A stretch of DNA of 64,000 nucleotides from Streptomyces solicavernae (GTDB lineage: Bacteria; Actinomycetota; Actinomycetes; Streptomycetales; Streptomycetaceae): NCBI RefSeq assembly GCF_029968095.1, contig NZ_JASCIR010000006.1:1-64000 (forward strand). Direction: 5' to 3'. Shown in pieces: positions 28,124 through 37,143 of the stretch. Made by a program: the position numbers and the translations under genes. The notes beneath the pieces are model-generated. The model did no database searches. It was given only the letters and a program-made list of their open reading frames with translations, and was not told where the DNA came from. Every line of letters begins with the position of its first letter. Position 1 is the stretch's first letter.

Positions 28124-29503
28124 ATGGCCGCAAGGCCTCTCGTCGCGCGACAGCCCAACGAACGGCTGCAGGCGCTCATCCAGGAGGCCGGCTGCTCCAA
28201 CGCCGGCCTGGCCCGCCGCGTCAACATGTGCGGCGCGGAGCACGGCCTCGATCTCCGGTACGACAAGACCTCCGTGGCCCGCTGGCTGCGCGGACAGCAG
28301 CCGCGCGGCCGGGCGCCCGGCATCATCGCCGAGGCGATCGGGCGGAAACTGGGCCGCGCGGTCACGATCGACGATATCGGGATGGCGGGCGGCAGGAACC
28401 TCGCCTCCGGCGTCGGCCTGCAGTTCTCGCCGACGGTGCTCGGCGCGATCGAGCAGGTCTGCGAGCTGTGGCGCAGCGACGTCGGCCGGCGCGACTTCCT
28501 CTCCGGCTCGACCGTCGCCGCCTCCGCGCTGGTCGAGCCCAGCCGGGACTGGCTGATCAGCGCGACGGACACCCAGGTCGCCAGGACCGCGGGCGCCCGC
28601 GTGGGCCGCTCGGACGTGGCCGCCGTACGCGCCATGACCGAGTCCCTCGTCCAGCTCGACCGCCAGTACGGCAGCGGACACGTCCGCCCGGTCGTCGTGC
28701 ACTACCTCAACTCCGTCGTCTCCGGGCTGCTCGCCGGGGCCTACCGGGAGGCCGTCGGGCGTGAACTCTTCGCCGCCGTGGCCCGGTTGACGGAACTCGC
28801 CGGCTACATGGCGGTGGACACCGGCCAGGCCGGCCTCGCCCAGCGGTACTACATCCAGGCCCTGCGCCTGGCCCAGGCGGCCGGCGACCGCGGCTACGGC
28901 GGGTACGTACTCGCCGCGTCCATGAGCCACCTCGCCGCCCAGCTCGGCAACCCGCGCGAGATCGCCCAGCTGGCCCGGGCCGCGCAGGAAGGCGCGCGGG
29001 GCCGGGTCACGCCGCGGGCCGAGGCGATGTTCCACGCGGCCGAGGCGCGGGGGCACGCCCTGCTCCGGGACGCCCGCTCGACGCACACCGCCGCCGCCAG
29101 GGCCCAGGCCGCGCTCGACCGGGCCGACTCGGCGGTCGAGGACCCGGTGTGGATCCGGCACTTCGACGGGGCGTACCTCGCGGACGAGCTGGCGCACTGC
29201 CACCGCGACCTCGGCCACGCGGACGCCGCCGCGCGCGCCGCGCAGGACTCCCTCGACGGCCACCCCGAGTCCCGGGCCCGCCGCCGCGCCATCGGCCTGG
29301 TCCTGCTCGCCACCGCGCAGCTGCAACAGCGCGAGGTCGAGCAGGCCTGCCACACCGGCACGCGCGCGATGGAGCTGCTGGGCACGCTGCGCTCCGACCG
29401 CGGCAGCGAGTACCTGGACGACTTCCAGGGCCGCCTCGCCCCCTTCCACGACCAGCGGGCGGTACGGGAGTTCGGCGCCCGGCGCCAGGAGCGGGCGGCG
29501 TGA
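28124..29503 (+). CDS. NsdA-like regulator (tetratricopeptide-type helical protein)
   Basis: This 459-aa protein begins MAARPLVARQPNERLQALIQ, EAGCSNAGLARRVN, with a conserved YDKTSVARWLRGQQPRGRAP (DNA-binding-like) segment. It continues as helical TPR-like repeats (about 150-440: AGLAQRYYIQALRLAQAAGD, ASMSHLAAQLGNPREIAQLA). The layout is that of NsdA and its paralogues, which restrain aerial growth and antibiotic production in S. coelicolor. RRDFLSGST near residue 125 is also typical. AGGGGG lies six bases before ATG 28124. It is a single gene; whether it is NsdA itself or a paralogue is not decided. Confidence 0.78.
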   Translation: MAARPLVARQPNERLQALIQEAGCSNAGLARRVNMCGAEHGLDLRYDKTSVARWLRGQQPRGRAPGIIAEAIGRKLGRAVTIDDIGMAGGRNLASGVGLQFSPTVLGAIEQVCELWRSDVGRRDFLSGSTVAASALVEPSRDWLISATDTQVARTAGARVGRSDVAAVRAMTESLVQLDRQYGSGHVRPVVVHYLNSVVSGLLAGAYREAVGRELFAAVARLTELAGYMAVDTGQAGLAQRYYIQALRLAQAAGDRGYGGYVLAASMSHLAAQLGNPREIAQLARAAQEGARGRVTPRAEAMFHAAEARGHALLRDARSTHTAAARAQAALDRADSAVEDPVWIRHFDGAYLADELAHCHRDLGHADAAARAAQDSLDGHPESRARRRAIGLVLLATAQLQQREVEQACHTGTRAMELLGTLRSDRGSEYLDDFQGRLAPFHDQRAVREFGARRQERAA

Positions 29504-29662
29504 ACGGGCCCGGCACGTGAGGCATTCCACGTCGCTCCGGTGAACCACCGGTCACGGCAGGTCACGGAACGGATCACGCGCAGGAGCTGCGTAGCACCCC
29601 TTACGGGGGACCCGGTAGCGTGAGCCGACGATTCCGTAGGTCCCCCAGTAGTAGGAGTCCCG

Positions 29663-31537
29663 GTGACGCAGAGCGGACAGGGCGAGGAGCCGCAGATACC
29701 CGCGGCGCGGCCCGCGCACGAAGGTGTCGTGCTGCCCGCCGACGGCGGCGAGCCCCTGGTTCCGGGCACCTACGGAGACCAGGCGGTGCCGGCCGGTGGC
29801 ACCCCGTGGGGACAGCCCTGGGGCCCGGACACCCCGCAGGCCGCGCCCTCGTACGGCCCGGGCGAGGGCTTCGCGCCGGGCCAGGCGTGGGGCCAGGACC
29901 AGCAGCAGCCGTACGGAATGCCCGCGCCGCCCCCGTACGACGCCATGCCGCAGGCCCCGCAGCAGCAGGCGTACGACCAGGCCCCGCAGCAGCAGGCGTA
30001 CGACCAGGCTCCGCAGGCGTACGAGCAGGCTCCGCAGGCGTACGAGCAGTACCCGCCGCAGCAGCCTCCCGCCCCGCAGCCGTACGCGCCGCAGGACCCG
30101 CAGCCCTACGCGCAGCAGCCGCAGCCGCAGCCCCAGCCTTACGAACAGCCCCAGCCTTATGAACAGCCCCAGACTTTCGAGCAGCCGCAGCCCCAGCAGG
30201 CCCCGCTCGGCGCGCTGCCCACGCAGCCGCAGTCGCCGTCGCAGCAGCCGTCGCAGCCGCCCTCGCAGCAGCCGTCCGGCGGTGCGCTCCCCGAGCCGCA
30301 TCAGCCGCAGACCGGCGGTGCGCTCCCCGAGCCGCACCAGGCCCAGCAGGGCGCGGCCCTCCCGCAGCCGCAGCAACCGCCGCAGTCCGCTCCGCTCCCG
30401 CCGACCGCGCCCGGCGGGGCACCGGGCGGGGCGCCGATGCCGCCCGCCGACTCCGAGGCGACGCAGTACCTGTCCTCCGTACCGCAGAACGCCCCGCAGA
30501 ACGCCCCGCAGGGGAGCGCGCAGGAGGGCGCGCAGGGGGGCGCTCCGCTTCCCGGTGCGCTGCCGCCGGAGGCGCCCGCCGCCGACGCGACTCAGTTCCT
30601 CGGCCGGCAGGCCATGCCGCAGCCCCAGGGCCCGGGCGCGGGCGGCGGCGACCCGGACGCCGAGGCCACGCAGTACATCGCGCCCGTACCCCCGGCGCCC
30701 GCCGCCGCCCCGTACGGCATCCGGCCCGGCGCGCCCGGCGACCGGCAGCCGCCCGCCGAGTTCGACAGCCTCTTCCGCAGTGAGCCGGCCGGGGGCGGCG
30801 GCGCCGAGTCCACCCAGCAGATGCCGCACTACAACCAGCCGCCGGCGCAGCCGGGTCCGGGCGCGGGGCAGGCGCAGTACGCCGGTCCGCCGGAGCCGCC
30901 GTCCCGTCGTACGGGTTCAAAGGTGCCGATGTTCGCCGCGATCGGGGTGGCCATCGCGGTGCTCGGCGTCGGTGCGGGCGCGCTGATCGCGTCCGGCGGC
31001 GACGAGGAGAAGGACGAGCCGAAGACCGTCGCCGAGTCCTCGCCCGCCGAGGAGAAGCCGTCCCCGACGGCCGACCCGGCCGAGCAACAGGCCGCGGCGC
31101 TGGACAAGTTGCTCGCCGAGAGCAACGACAGCCGTGAGGCCGTCATCAACGCGGTCAAGAGCATCGAGTCCTGCCGCAACCTCGACAAGTCCGCCACCGA
31201 CCTGCGCGACGCCGCCAAGCAGCGCAACGGCCTGGTGACCCGCCTTGCGCAGCTGGATGTCGACCAGCTCCCCGGCCACACCACCCTGACCGCGTCCCTC
31301 AACAAGGCCTGGAAGGCGTCCGCCGCGGCCGACAAGCACTATGCCGCGTGGGCCGACCAGGTCGCCGCGAAGGGCAAGAAGGGCTGCCACAAGGGCAAGG
31401 CCCGTACGACCAAGTCACGTTCCGCCGGGAACGCCGCCAGCGGCGACGCCACCAAGGCGAAGAAGCAGGCGGCGCCGCTGTGGAACAAGATCGCGGGCGA
31501 GTACGGCCTGACGAAGCACAGCTGGATCCAGCTGTGA
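29663..31537 (+). CDS. Pro/Gln-rich membrane protein with repeated ATQ motifs
   Basis: This 624-aa protein has a long cytoplasmic disordered half (1-415) rich in P, Q, A and Y with YDQAPQQQA/YEQAPQA repeats. One membrane helix (about 424-443, FAAIGVAIAVLGVGAGALI) is followed by an external helical domain (about 480-624) with two cysteines (ESCRNLDKS, KKGCHKGK). Four short motifs recur before the membrane: EATQYL, DATQFL, EATQYI and ESTQQM. Each is a Thr with a hydrophobic residue at +3, resembling FHA-binding phosphothreonine sites. Function unknown; a substrate or scaffold of Ser/Thr kinases is a reasonable guess. GTG 29663 follows GTAGGAG. Confidence 0.7.
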   Translation: MTQSGQGEEPQIPAARPAHEGVVLPADGGEPLVPGTYGDQAVPAGGTPWGQPWGPDTPQAAPSYGPGEGFAPGQAWGQDQQQPYGMPAPPPYDAMPQAPQQQAYDQAPQQQAYDQAPQAYEQAPQAYEQYPPQQPPAPQPYAPQDPQPYAQQPQPQPQPYEQPQPYEQPQTFEQPQPQQAPLGALPTQPQSPSQQPSQPPSQQPSGGALPEPHQPQTGGALPEPHQAQQGAALPQPQQPPQSAPLPPTAPGGAPGGAPMPPADSEATQYLSSVPQNAPQNAPQGSAQEGAQGGAPLPGALPPEAPAADATQFLGRQAMPQPQGPGAGGGDPDAEATQYIAPVPPAPAAAPYGIRPGAPGDRQPPAEFDSLFRSEPAGGGGAESTQQMPHYNQPPAQPGPGAGQAQYAGPPEPPSRRTGSKVPMFAAIGVAIAVLGVGAGALIASGGDEEKDEPKTVAESSPAEEKPSPTADPAEQQAAALDKLLAESNDSREAVINAVKSIESCRNLDKSATDLRDAAKQRNGLVTRLAQLDVDQLPGHTTLTASLNKAWKASAAADKHYAAWADQVAAKGKKGCHKGKARTTKSRSAGNAASGDATKAKKQAAPLWNKIAGEYGLTKHSWIQL

Positions 31538-31600
31538 CCGGCCGGGCCGACCGGCCGGGCCGACCGGCCGGGCCTGACGGTTCTTCCGGCGGAGAGGGCC

Positions 31601-31720
31601 GCCTGACGGATCAGGCCGCCACCTGATGGATCAGCCCGCCACCCGGCGGATCAGCCGGTCACCCGGCGGATCAGCCGGTCACCCGGCGGATCAGCCCGCC
31701 CCCGGCCGATCAGGCCGCCT
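31601..31720. repeat. 6 x 20-bp tandem repeat (ACCCGGCGGATCAGCCGGTC)
   Basis: Six 20-bp units start at 31601, 31621, 31641, 31661, 31681 and 31701. All but the last share a GGATCAG core; the last reads CGATCAG. The last unit contains the stop codon of the binding-protein gene (31710-31712). A shorter CCGGCCGGGCCGA triplicate precedes it (31540-31575). It lies between convergent genes. Confidence 0.9.
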
Positions 31721-33038
31721 CCTCCAGCGTCCGTGACACGTCCACCGCCGACTTGCGGGCCGCGACCAGGCGGCCGTCCTTGACCACCTGGTACGTCACG
31801 TTCGCGTTCACCAGGCGCGGGAACTCGCTCGCCGCCACCGTGTCCTCGAAGCGCCAGCTGAGCGTCGGCGTGAGGCCGCCCGTGTCGACGCGCACGCCGT
31901 CGTTGAGCGCCCGCGCCACGGTCCGCGCGTTCACCTCGCCGTCGCCGAGCGACTCGACGACCTGCTTGAACACGGTGTACGCGATCCAGGTCGTCTGCAC
32001 GCCCGCGTTCGCCGGGTCGATCCGGTGGTCCCCGAAGGCCTCCTCGCGGATCACCTTGCGCATCGGGTCCCAGCGCGCGTCGTCGGCCGCCGGGTACCAA
32101 CTCGTCACGTACGCACCCTCGTACGGGCCGGACGCGCCGCCCGTGCGGTCCACGGAGGTCTGGTCGACGCTGCCGAGCACCGAGGAGATCTGCACCTTCT
32201 GGCCGTCCTCCTGGGTGCGCCGGAACGAGTCGAAGAAGCTGTCCGTGCGGTCGCCGAGCGCGGCCGTCACACAGCCTTCGCGGGCCCGCTCGGCCGCGCC
32301 CTCCCGGCCGAGCGTCGCGACGAGGGACGGGTCGGCGCCCGCGGCGGTGAGGGCCTGCTCGGCCTCCTCGCTGTAGTCGCCGGAGTCCTCCGCCGCGAGG
32401 ATGTCCGTGGCCGGCTTCCGATCGCCCTGCGCGAGACCGGAGTTGAGCAGTTCGGGCAGCAGGTCGCCGGCGAGCGTGTCGGGGCGGACCAGGGCGACGC
32501 GCTCGCAGACCTCGGCCAGCTGCCGCCCGTTCCCGGCGAGCAGCGCGACGACACCGCCGTTGACCGGGAACGACATCGGGCTGACGAACTCCTCCTCGGT
32601 CAGCCCGTACCCGCCGATGTACGGGATGCCCGCGGCCTCAAGGGGGGAGAGGAAGGCCTGGCCGTGCTGGCTGTACGAGCCGACCACGGCGGCCACGTTC
32701 TCCCTGACCGCGCGCCGGGCGCAGTTCGCGGCGCCCACCGAGTCGTTGTGGTCGTTGCAGGTGAGGACCTTGAGGGGGCGGCCGTTCAGACCGCCGTGGT
32801 TGTTGACCCAGCGGGCGTACGCGCGCGCCATCGCGGGCATGCCGGGCATGTCGGTCCCCGTGGTGCGGTCCGGCGCCCAGGTCATCACGGTGACGGGGTC
32901 CCCGGAATTCCCCGACGACCCGGGGAGCGCGCCGCAGGCGACCGCCGACGACGCGATCGCCGCCAGGGCGGTTACCGTGAGTACGGCGGTCTTGAGCGGG
33001 CGGGTGAGCGGGACGCGGCGCCGGACGGTCATGGTCAT
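31710..33038 (-). CDS. ABC-type substrate-binding lipoprotein (branched-chain amino acid family fold)
   Basis: This is a 442-aa precursor with a charged N-terminus, a hydrophobic segment and a lipobox ending SSAVAC near residue 35, so the mature protein is anchored to the outer face of the membrane. The periplasmic-binding-protein fold type I follows, with GGLNGRPLKVLTCNDHNDSV and VAAVVGSYSQHGQAFLSPLE typical of LivJ-like receptors. No permease or ATPase gene is adjacent, so it may sense or scavenge alone. ATG 33038 is used, with a second at 33032. The very long upstream extension of the frame overlaps other genes and is rejected. Confidence 0.8.
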   Translation of the reverse strand: MTMTVRRRVPLTRPLKTAVLTVTALAAIASSAVACGALPGSSGNSGDPVTVMTWAPDRTTGTDMPGMPAMARAYARWVNNHGGLNGRPLKVLTCNDHNDSVGAANCARRAVRENVAAVVGSYSQHGQAFLSPLEAAGIPYIGGYGLTEEEFVSPMSFPVNGGVVALLAGNGRQLAEVCERVALVRPDTLAGDLLPELLNSGLAQGDRKPATDILAAEDSGDYSEEAEQALTAAGADPSLVATLGREGAAERAREGCVTAALGDRTDSFFDSFRRTQEDGQKVQISSVLGSVDQTSVDRTGGASGPYEGAYVTSWYPAADDARWDPMRKVIREEAFGDHRIDPANAGVQTTWIAYTVFKQVVESLGDGEVNARTVARALNDGVRVDTGGLTPTLSWRFEDTVAASEFPRLVNANVTYQVVKDGRLVAARKSAVDVSRTLEEAA

Positions 33039-33155
33039 GCACCATTCCGGTCGGTCCCTAACCTTTGAGTGATCTTGGGTCAACGGTGGGTGACGTGGAG
33101 GTGAACTCCAGGGGTCGGTCGGCGCACGCGGGTGGGGAACGTACGATCGACAACC

Positions 33156-33650
33156 GTGCAAAGCTCGGAGAAGTCTTCCCGTCGCGGCCGCCGCTCCTCC
33201 ACCATGGGCGGCATGCCTCTGAACGACATGCCGTGGTGGCGCTGGCGCAGCAATGTGCGCTCGGCGCTGCACATGCTCGCGGACCCGGAGTTCCAGCAGA
33301 CCGTCTGGCTCGCGGGCGTCGACGGGTACGGAGACGTGACGGACGCGGTCTACCGCCTGGTCGAGGACACCTGGCTCGACAACTGGTCCGCGGAGAAGTA
33401 CGTGGGGACGATCTTCCGCGACTCGCAGGAGGCGGCCCTCGTCGACGTGGCGGTGCTGCGGGTGCTGCGGATCATGCACCAGGTCGGCCCCGACGCCCCG
33501 GTCTCCGCCTACCTGGACCACCACGGCTGGGACGAGGCGGTGCGGGCGGCTCGGGACGCGCATGTGCGGCTGGCCACCGGGGACGGTGACGATCCGGACG
33601 CGGCGCCCAGCACGCTGGAGGTGCTGCGGATCCTGACGCGGTCGGCTTAG
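33156..33650 (+). CDS. conserved Streptomyces hypothetical protein
   Basis: This 164-aa protein has a basic N-terminus (VQSSEKSSRRGRRSSTMGGM), then MPLNDMPWWRWRSNVRSALH, a helical body (EFQQTVWLAGVDGYGDVTDA, YVGTIFRDSQEAALVDVAVL) and VLRILTRSA at the end. It is soluble and has no family name known to me; it appears widely conserved in the genus, by memory. TACGAT (33142-33147) eight bases before GTG 33156 suggests a leaderless start. ATG 33204 is the alternative. Function unknown. Confidence 0.6.
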   Translation: MQSSEKSSRRGRRSSTMGGMPLNDMPWWRWRSNVRSALHMLADPEFQQTVWLAGVDGYGDVTDAVYRLVEDTWLDNWSAEKYVGTIFRDSQEAALVDVAVLRVLRIMHQVGPDAPVSAYLDHHGWDEAVRAARDAHVRLATGDGDDPDAAPSTLEVLRILTRSA

Positions 33651-33768
33651 CACTTGGACACGGTCCTGGCAGAGGTCGGACCCGAAGGTGCCCGGCACCG
33701 GGGCGCTGTGCCCACCCGTTCCGCCCTGCGGAACATCCGTCCACAGCGGGGCAGGTAGCCTTCCCCGT

Positions 33769-34617
33769 ATGACTGACCAGTACGTCCTCACGCTGTCCTG
33801 CCCCGACAAGCAGGGCATCGTGCACGCCGTGTCCAGCTATCTCTTCATGACCGGCTGCAACATCGAGGACAGTCAGCAGTTCGGCGACCACGACACCGGG
33901 CTGTTCTTCATGCGGGTGCACTTCTCCGCCGAGGCCGTGAACGCGGAGAAGCTGCGGGCCAGCTTCGCCGCCGTCGGTGACTCCTTCCAGATGGACTGGC
34001 AGATCCACCGGGCCGACGAGAAGATGCGCATCGTCCTGATGGTGAGCAAGTTCGGGCACTGCCTGAACGACCTGCTGTTCCGGGCCCGGAGCGGCGCGCT
34101 GCCGGTCGAGATCGCCGCTGTGGTGTCGAACCATACGGACTTCGCCGAGCTCGTGGCGTCGTACAGCATCCCCTTCCACCACATCCCGGTGACGAAGGAG
34201 AACAAGGCCGAGGCCGAGGCGGAGCTGCTCGCTCTCGTACGGGCGGAGAACGTCGAGCTGGTCGTCCTCGCCCGCTATATGCAGGTGCTCTCGGACGACC
34301 TGTGCAAGGCGCTCAGCGGGCGGATCATCAACATCCACCACTCGTTCCTGCCGAGCTTCAAGGGCGCCAAGCCCTACCACCAGGCGCACGCGCGGGGCGT
34401 GAAGCTGATCGGCGCGACCGCGCACTATGTGACGGCCGACCTCGACGAGGGCCCGATCATCGAGCAGGAGGTCGAGCGCGTCGGCCACGAGGTCACGCCG
34501 CAGCAGCTCGTCGCCGTCGGCCGGGACGTGGAGTGCCAGGCGCTCGCCCGCGCGGTGAAGTGGCACAGCGAGCGCCGCGTCCTGCTCAACGGCCGCCGCA
34601 CGGTCGTCTTCGCGTAG
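33769..34617 (+). CDS. purU: formyltetrahydrofolate deformylase
   Basis: This 282-aa enzyme hydrolyses 10-formyl-THF to formate and THF, balancing one-carbon units. It has an N-terminal ACT domain (residues 5-85, YVLTLSCPDKQGIVHAVSSY) and a formyltransferase domain (about 88-275) with the catalytic Asn and His in INIHHSFLPSFKGAKPYHQA and the Asp in ATAHYVTADLDEGPII. TAGCCT (33756-33761) is seven bases before the ATG, with no ribosome site, so translation is probably leaderless. Single gene. Confidence 0.93.
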   Translation: MTDQYVLTLSCPDKQGIVHAVSSYLFMTGCNIEDSQQFGDHDTGLFFMRVHFSAEAVNAEKLRASFAAVGDSFQMDWQIHRADEKMRIVLMVSKFGHCLNDLLFRARSGALPVEIAAVVSNHTDFAELVASYSIPFHHIPVTKENKAEAEAELLALVRAENVELVVLARYMQVLSDDLCKALSGRIINIHHSFLPSFKGAKPYHQAHARGVKLIGATAHYVTADLDEGPIIEQEVERVGHEVTPQQLVAVGRDVECQALARAVKWHSERRVLLNGRRTVVFA

Positions 34618-34672
34618 GACGTCTGCGTACGGCGTAGGACGTCTGCGTACGCCGGAGACGTCTGCGTACGGC
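34615..34672. repeat. three copies of GACGTCTGCGTAC between purU and anti-sigma genes
   Basis: The 13-mer GACGTCTGCGTAC occurs three times in the 58 bases between the convergent purU and anti-sigma genes. Non-coding. Confidence 0.7.
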
Positions 34673-34674
34673 GG

Positions 34675-36240
34675 CTACATGCGGCTGAGCGAGGCCGCCG
34701 CCGACAGCATGTCCCGGATCGCCTCGCGGTCCCCGTCCTGCCCGGCCGCTGCGTCCTCGGGCGGTACGTGCCCCGCGGCGAGGCGGCAGAACTCCACGCC
34801 GTCCAGGGCGACATGGGCCACCTCGTGGTCGGCCGTGGCGACCGCGCCCGGCGAGTCGAGCGGGATCAGCCACTCGCCGCCGCCGTGCCCCTCGACCTCA
34901 AGGCGCAGGCTCCGCCCGGGCGCACCGGCGGCGACCAGCTCCTTCGCCGGTGCGGCCAGACCCGCGCGGCGCCGCTCGGCGAGCGCGCCGGGCAGCATGC
35001 GGGCGGCGAGGTCGATCATCCCGTTGAGATGCCGGGGCGCGGGCGGTTTGTACGGGTAGTCCACCGCGTCCGCGATGTCGCCCGCGTGCACCCAGCACTC
35101 GAAGGCCCGGTCGAGCATCGAGTCCCGCAGGGGCAGGGGGAACTCGCCGTAGGGCACGGCGAGTTCGGCGGCGCCGCCGCCCGCGAACGACACGGTCCGG
35201 ATGACGGTGTGGCTCTGCTCCCGCCACGGCAGGCGTACGGCGCGGGTGAGCGGGAACCGGGAGGCGTTCCAGTACGCCTCGGTGCGTTCGGCGGGGGAGG
35301 CGCCGGTGAGGGCGGCGCGCGCGGACTCCGGCAGCGGGTCGTCCAGGCCGAGGGCCGTCGCGATGAGGCCGTCGACCGTCAGGAGGTACGCGATCACCCC
35401 GGCGACGGTGGTGCGGCGGGACACGGCGCGGTCGTCCTCGTACCACTTCAGGCGGACCGGGGCGTGCCACTCGCCGTTGCCGAAGTCCTGGAGCAGGGCG
35501 TCGAGCCGGGCGGTCTCGGCGTCGTAGGGTGCGGCCCAGTCGGGGACCGGTATGCGGGGCGGTCGGCGGTCCAGGCAGCCGGCGAGGACGCGGGAGCGCA
35601 GGCCGGGGTCGAGGTCGAGGCTCTCCTCGGGGTGCAGCAGGCCGACGGCGTCCCGCAGCCGCAGCGCCTCGTCCGCGCAGGCGCCGCAGCTGCCGAGGTG
35701 CAGCTCGACGGCGGCGGCCTCCTCGGCGGAGCAGGCGGTCAGTGCCCAGGCGCCGAGCAGCGACTTGAGGACCTTGTGCTCCAGGACCGGCGGGACGGGC
35801 GCCGGCTGCGCGGGCAGCGGCGGCGGGTCGGGCAGCGGGCGGCCGGTGTCCTCTATCGAGCTGCGCGGCGGCGGTATGCGCAGCCCGCCGCCGCGCGGGG
35901 GCCGGGCGGACGGGTGCCCGCCGGGGTCGGTGCTGTGGTGGTCGGCGGTGTGGCCGTCGGTGCGGTCGCTGCCGGTGTGGTTGCGGTCGGTGTGGTCGCG
36001 TTCGGTGTGCGTGCCGTCGCCGCTGCCGTCGTCGCGGGGGCGGCCGGTGGAGTACGGGCGGGCGGACGGTCCGCCGTCCGCAGCGGGGGCGCCTTCGGCG
36101 AGGGCGCCGCCGGTCGCGATGTCGTCGTCCGTGCGGCCGTGGCGGGGGTCGGTCTCGCCGCACCGGTCCGGCTCCGCGCGCCGGTCCGGGCCGTCGTGAC
36201 CCTCGTGGCCGTCGTCCGGCTCGAAGGGGTCGGCGTTCAC
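34675..36240 (-). CDS. zinc-finger anti-sigma factor fused to an MDMPI-like domain
   Basis: This 521-aa protein has three parts. A hydrophilic N-terminus (1-130) includes a His/Asp/Thr-rich run near residues 75-105 (THTERDHTDRNHTGSDRTDG). A zf-HC2 anti-sigma module (about 165-200) has ELHLGSCGACADEAL, the H-x3-C-x2-C zinc site. A C-terminal maleylpyruvate-isomerase-like domain (about 240-521) has YLLTVDGLIATALGL and AFECWVHAGDIADA. No membrane helix is seen, so it is a cytoplasmic anti-sigma. The GTG overlaps the sigma stop (GTGA), making it the cognate partner. The His-rich tail may bind metal. Confidence 0.8.
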   Translation of the reverse strand: MNADPFEPDDGHEGHDGPDRRAEPDRCGETDPRHGRTDDDIATGGALAEGAPAADGGPSARPYSTGRPRDDGSGDGTHTERDHTDRNHTGSDRTDGHTADHHSTDPGGHPSARPPRGGGLRIPPPRSSIEDTGRPLPDPPPLPAQPAPVPPVLEHKVLKSLLGAWALTACSAEEAAAVELHLGSCGACADEALRLRDAVGLLHPEESLDLDPGLRSRVLAGCLDRRPPRIPVPDWAAPYDAETARLDALLQDFGNGEWHAPVRLKWYEDDRAVSRRTTVAGVIAYLLTVDGLIATALGLDDPLPESARAALTGASPAERTEAYWNASRFPLTRAVRLPWREQSHTVIRTVSFAGGGAAELAVPYGEFPLPLRDSMLDRAFECWVHAGDIADAVDYPYKPPAPRHLNGMIDLAARMLPGALAERRRAGLAAPAKELVAAGAPGRSLRLEVEGHGGGEWLIPLDSPGAVATADHEVAHVALDGVEFCRLAAGHVPPEDAAAGQDGDREAIRDMLSAAASLSRM

Positions 36241-36818
36241 AGTGCGCTCCCGTAGCCGGGCGGAGGGGCGGCGGCCGGCCGCTGTTCGTTGGCGGTGGAC
36301 AGGAGTTGCAGGCCGAGGCGGAGGCGGCGGCGGGCCTCGTCCTCGGTCACGCCGAGGTCGGCGGCGGTCTGGCGGTAGTCCCTGCGCTGGAAGTAGGCGA
36401 GCTCCAGGGCGGCGCGCAGCGGGGCGGGCATGGACGTCACGATGTAGTCGGCGCGGGCGGCGACGGAGGCGCGGCGGACCTTCTGCTCCATGTCCTCCGT
36501 GGTGCCCCGGCCGCCGTCGGCGAGGGCCGCGGTCTCGGTCTGCCGCAGCCGGGCCACCGCGTACCGGTGGGTGAGGCCGGCGAGCCAGGAGCGCATCGAG
36601 CCCTTCTTCGGGTCGTACTCCCCGGGGCTCTCCCAGACGTGGGCGAAGACCTCGCGGGTGACCCGGTCCGCCGCCGCGTCGTCGTCGAGGACGCGGTGGG
36701 CGAGGCTGTGCACGAGGGAGGCGAGTCTGTCGTACAGCTCGCCGAGCGCGGCCGCCTCGCCGCGGGCGAGCCGCTGCTGCATCTTGCGGTCCCAGCGGGG
36801 CGGTGCGTCTTTCGCCAT
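36237..36818 (-). CDS. ECF-type sigma-70 family factor
   Basis: This 193-aa protein has region 2 at about residues 15-95 (LGELYDRLASLVHSLAHRVL, REVFAHVWESPGEYDP, MRSWLAGLTHRYAVARLR) and region 4 at about 120-175 (MPAPLRAALELAYFQRRDYR, QTAADLGVTEDEARRRLRLG). GGAGGGGG precedes ATG 36818. It is coupled to its zinc anti-sigma gene downstream. An anti-sigma antagonist gene diverges upstream, so the three plausibly form one regulatory unit. The signal is unknown; the MDMPI domain on the anti-sigma hints at thiol or redox sensing. Confidence 0.87.
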   Translation of the reverse strand: MAKDAPPRWDRKMQQRLARGEAAALGELYDRLASLVHSLAHRVLDDDAAADRVTREVFAHVWESPGEYDPKKGSMRSWLAGLTHRYAVARLRQTETAALADGGRGTTEDMEQKVRRASVAARADYIVTSMPAPLRAALELAYFQRRDYRQTAADLGVTEDEARRRLRLGLQLLSTANEQRPAAAPPPGYGSAL

Positions 36819-37143
36819 GAGGCCCCCTCCTGCCGTGGCGCGAACCGTCTTTCTGCCTCCATCGAATGTAGTGCCCGCCACTGACAACGCACCTCGGTTT
36901 CCGGCAACGGGGCCGCGGGGCGACTGCGGATGGTAGTGAATGGGTCACTCTCTGCTGGAAGTTGTGCCGATAGTGCGTCGGATTCCGTTGAAGTCCGTTG
37001 AACGAACTGGCTCGACGTAGATCGAATCGGTGCATATGTGATAGGTCTGCACGATGGCCTGTTGTTCAGGTGGGGTGTTTTACGGGGGAGTGGCGGGGCA
37101 ACCGCGAGACAGGGAAGCGTAAGCGGGGCTTCCGGATGCGGCC
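36819..37143. promoter_or_regulatory. divergent sigma/STAS intergenic region
   Basis: This 325-bp gap is distinctly less GC-rich between about 36930 and 37090 and must hold both divergent promoters. No gene or strong inverted repeat was recognised. Confidence 0.4.

Noticed and set aside
33039..33818. N-terminal extension of the binding-protein frame
   Set aside because: The signal peptide and lipobox begin at 33038; the extension overlaps the start of the 33156 gene and purU.
36241..37035. Upstream extension of the anti-sigma frame across the sigma gene
   Set aside because: The sigma factor is clearly encoded in another frame there and the GTGA overlap defines the anti-sigma start.
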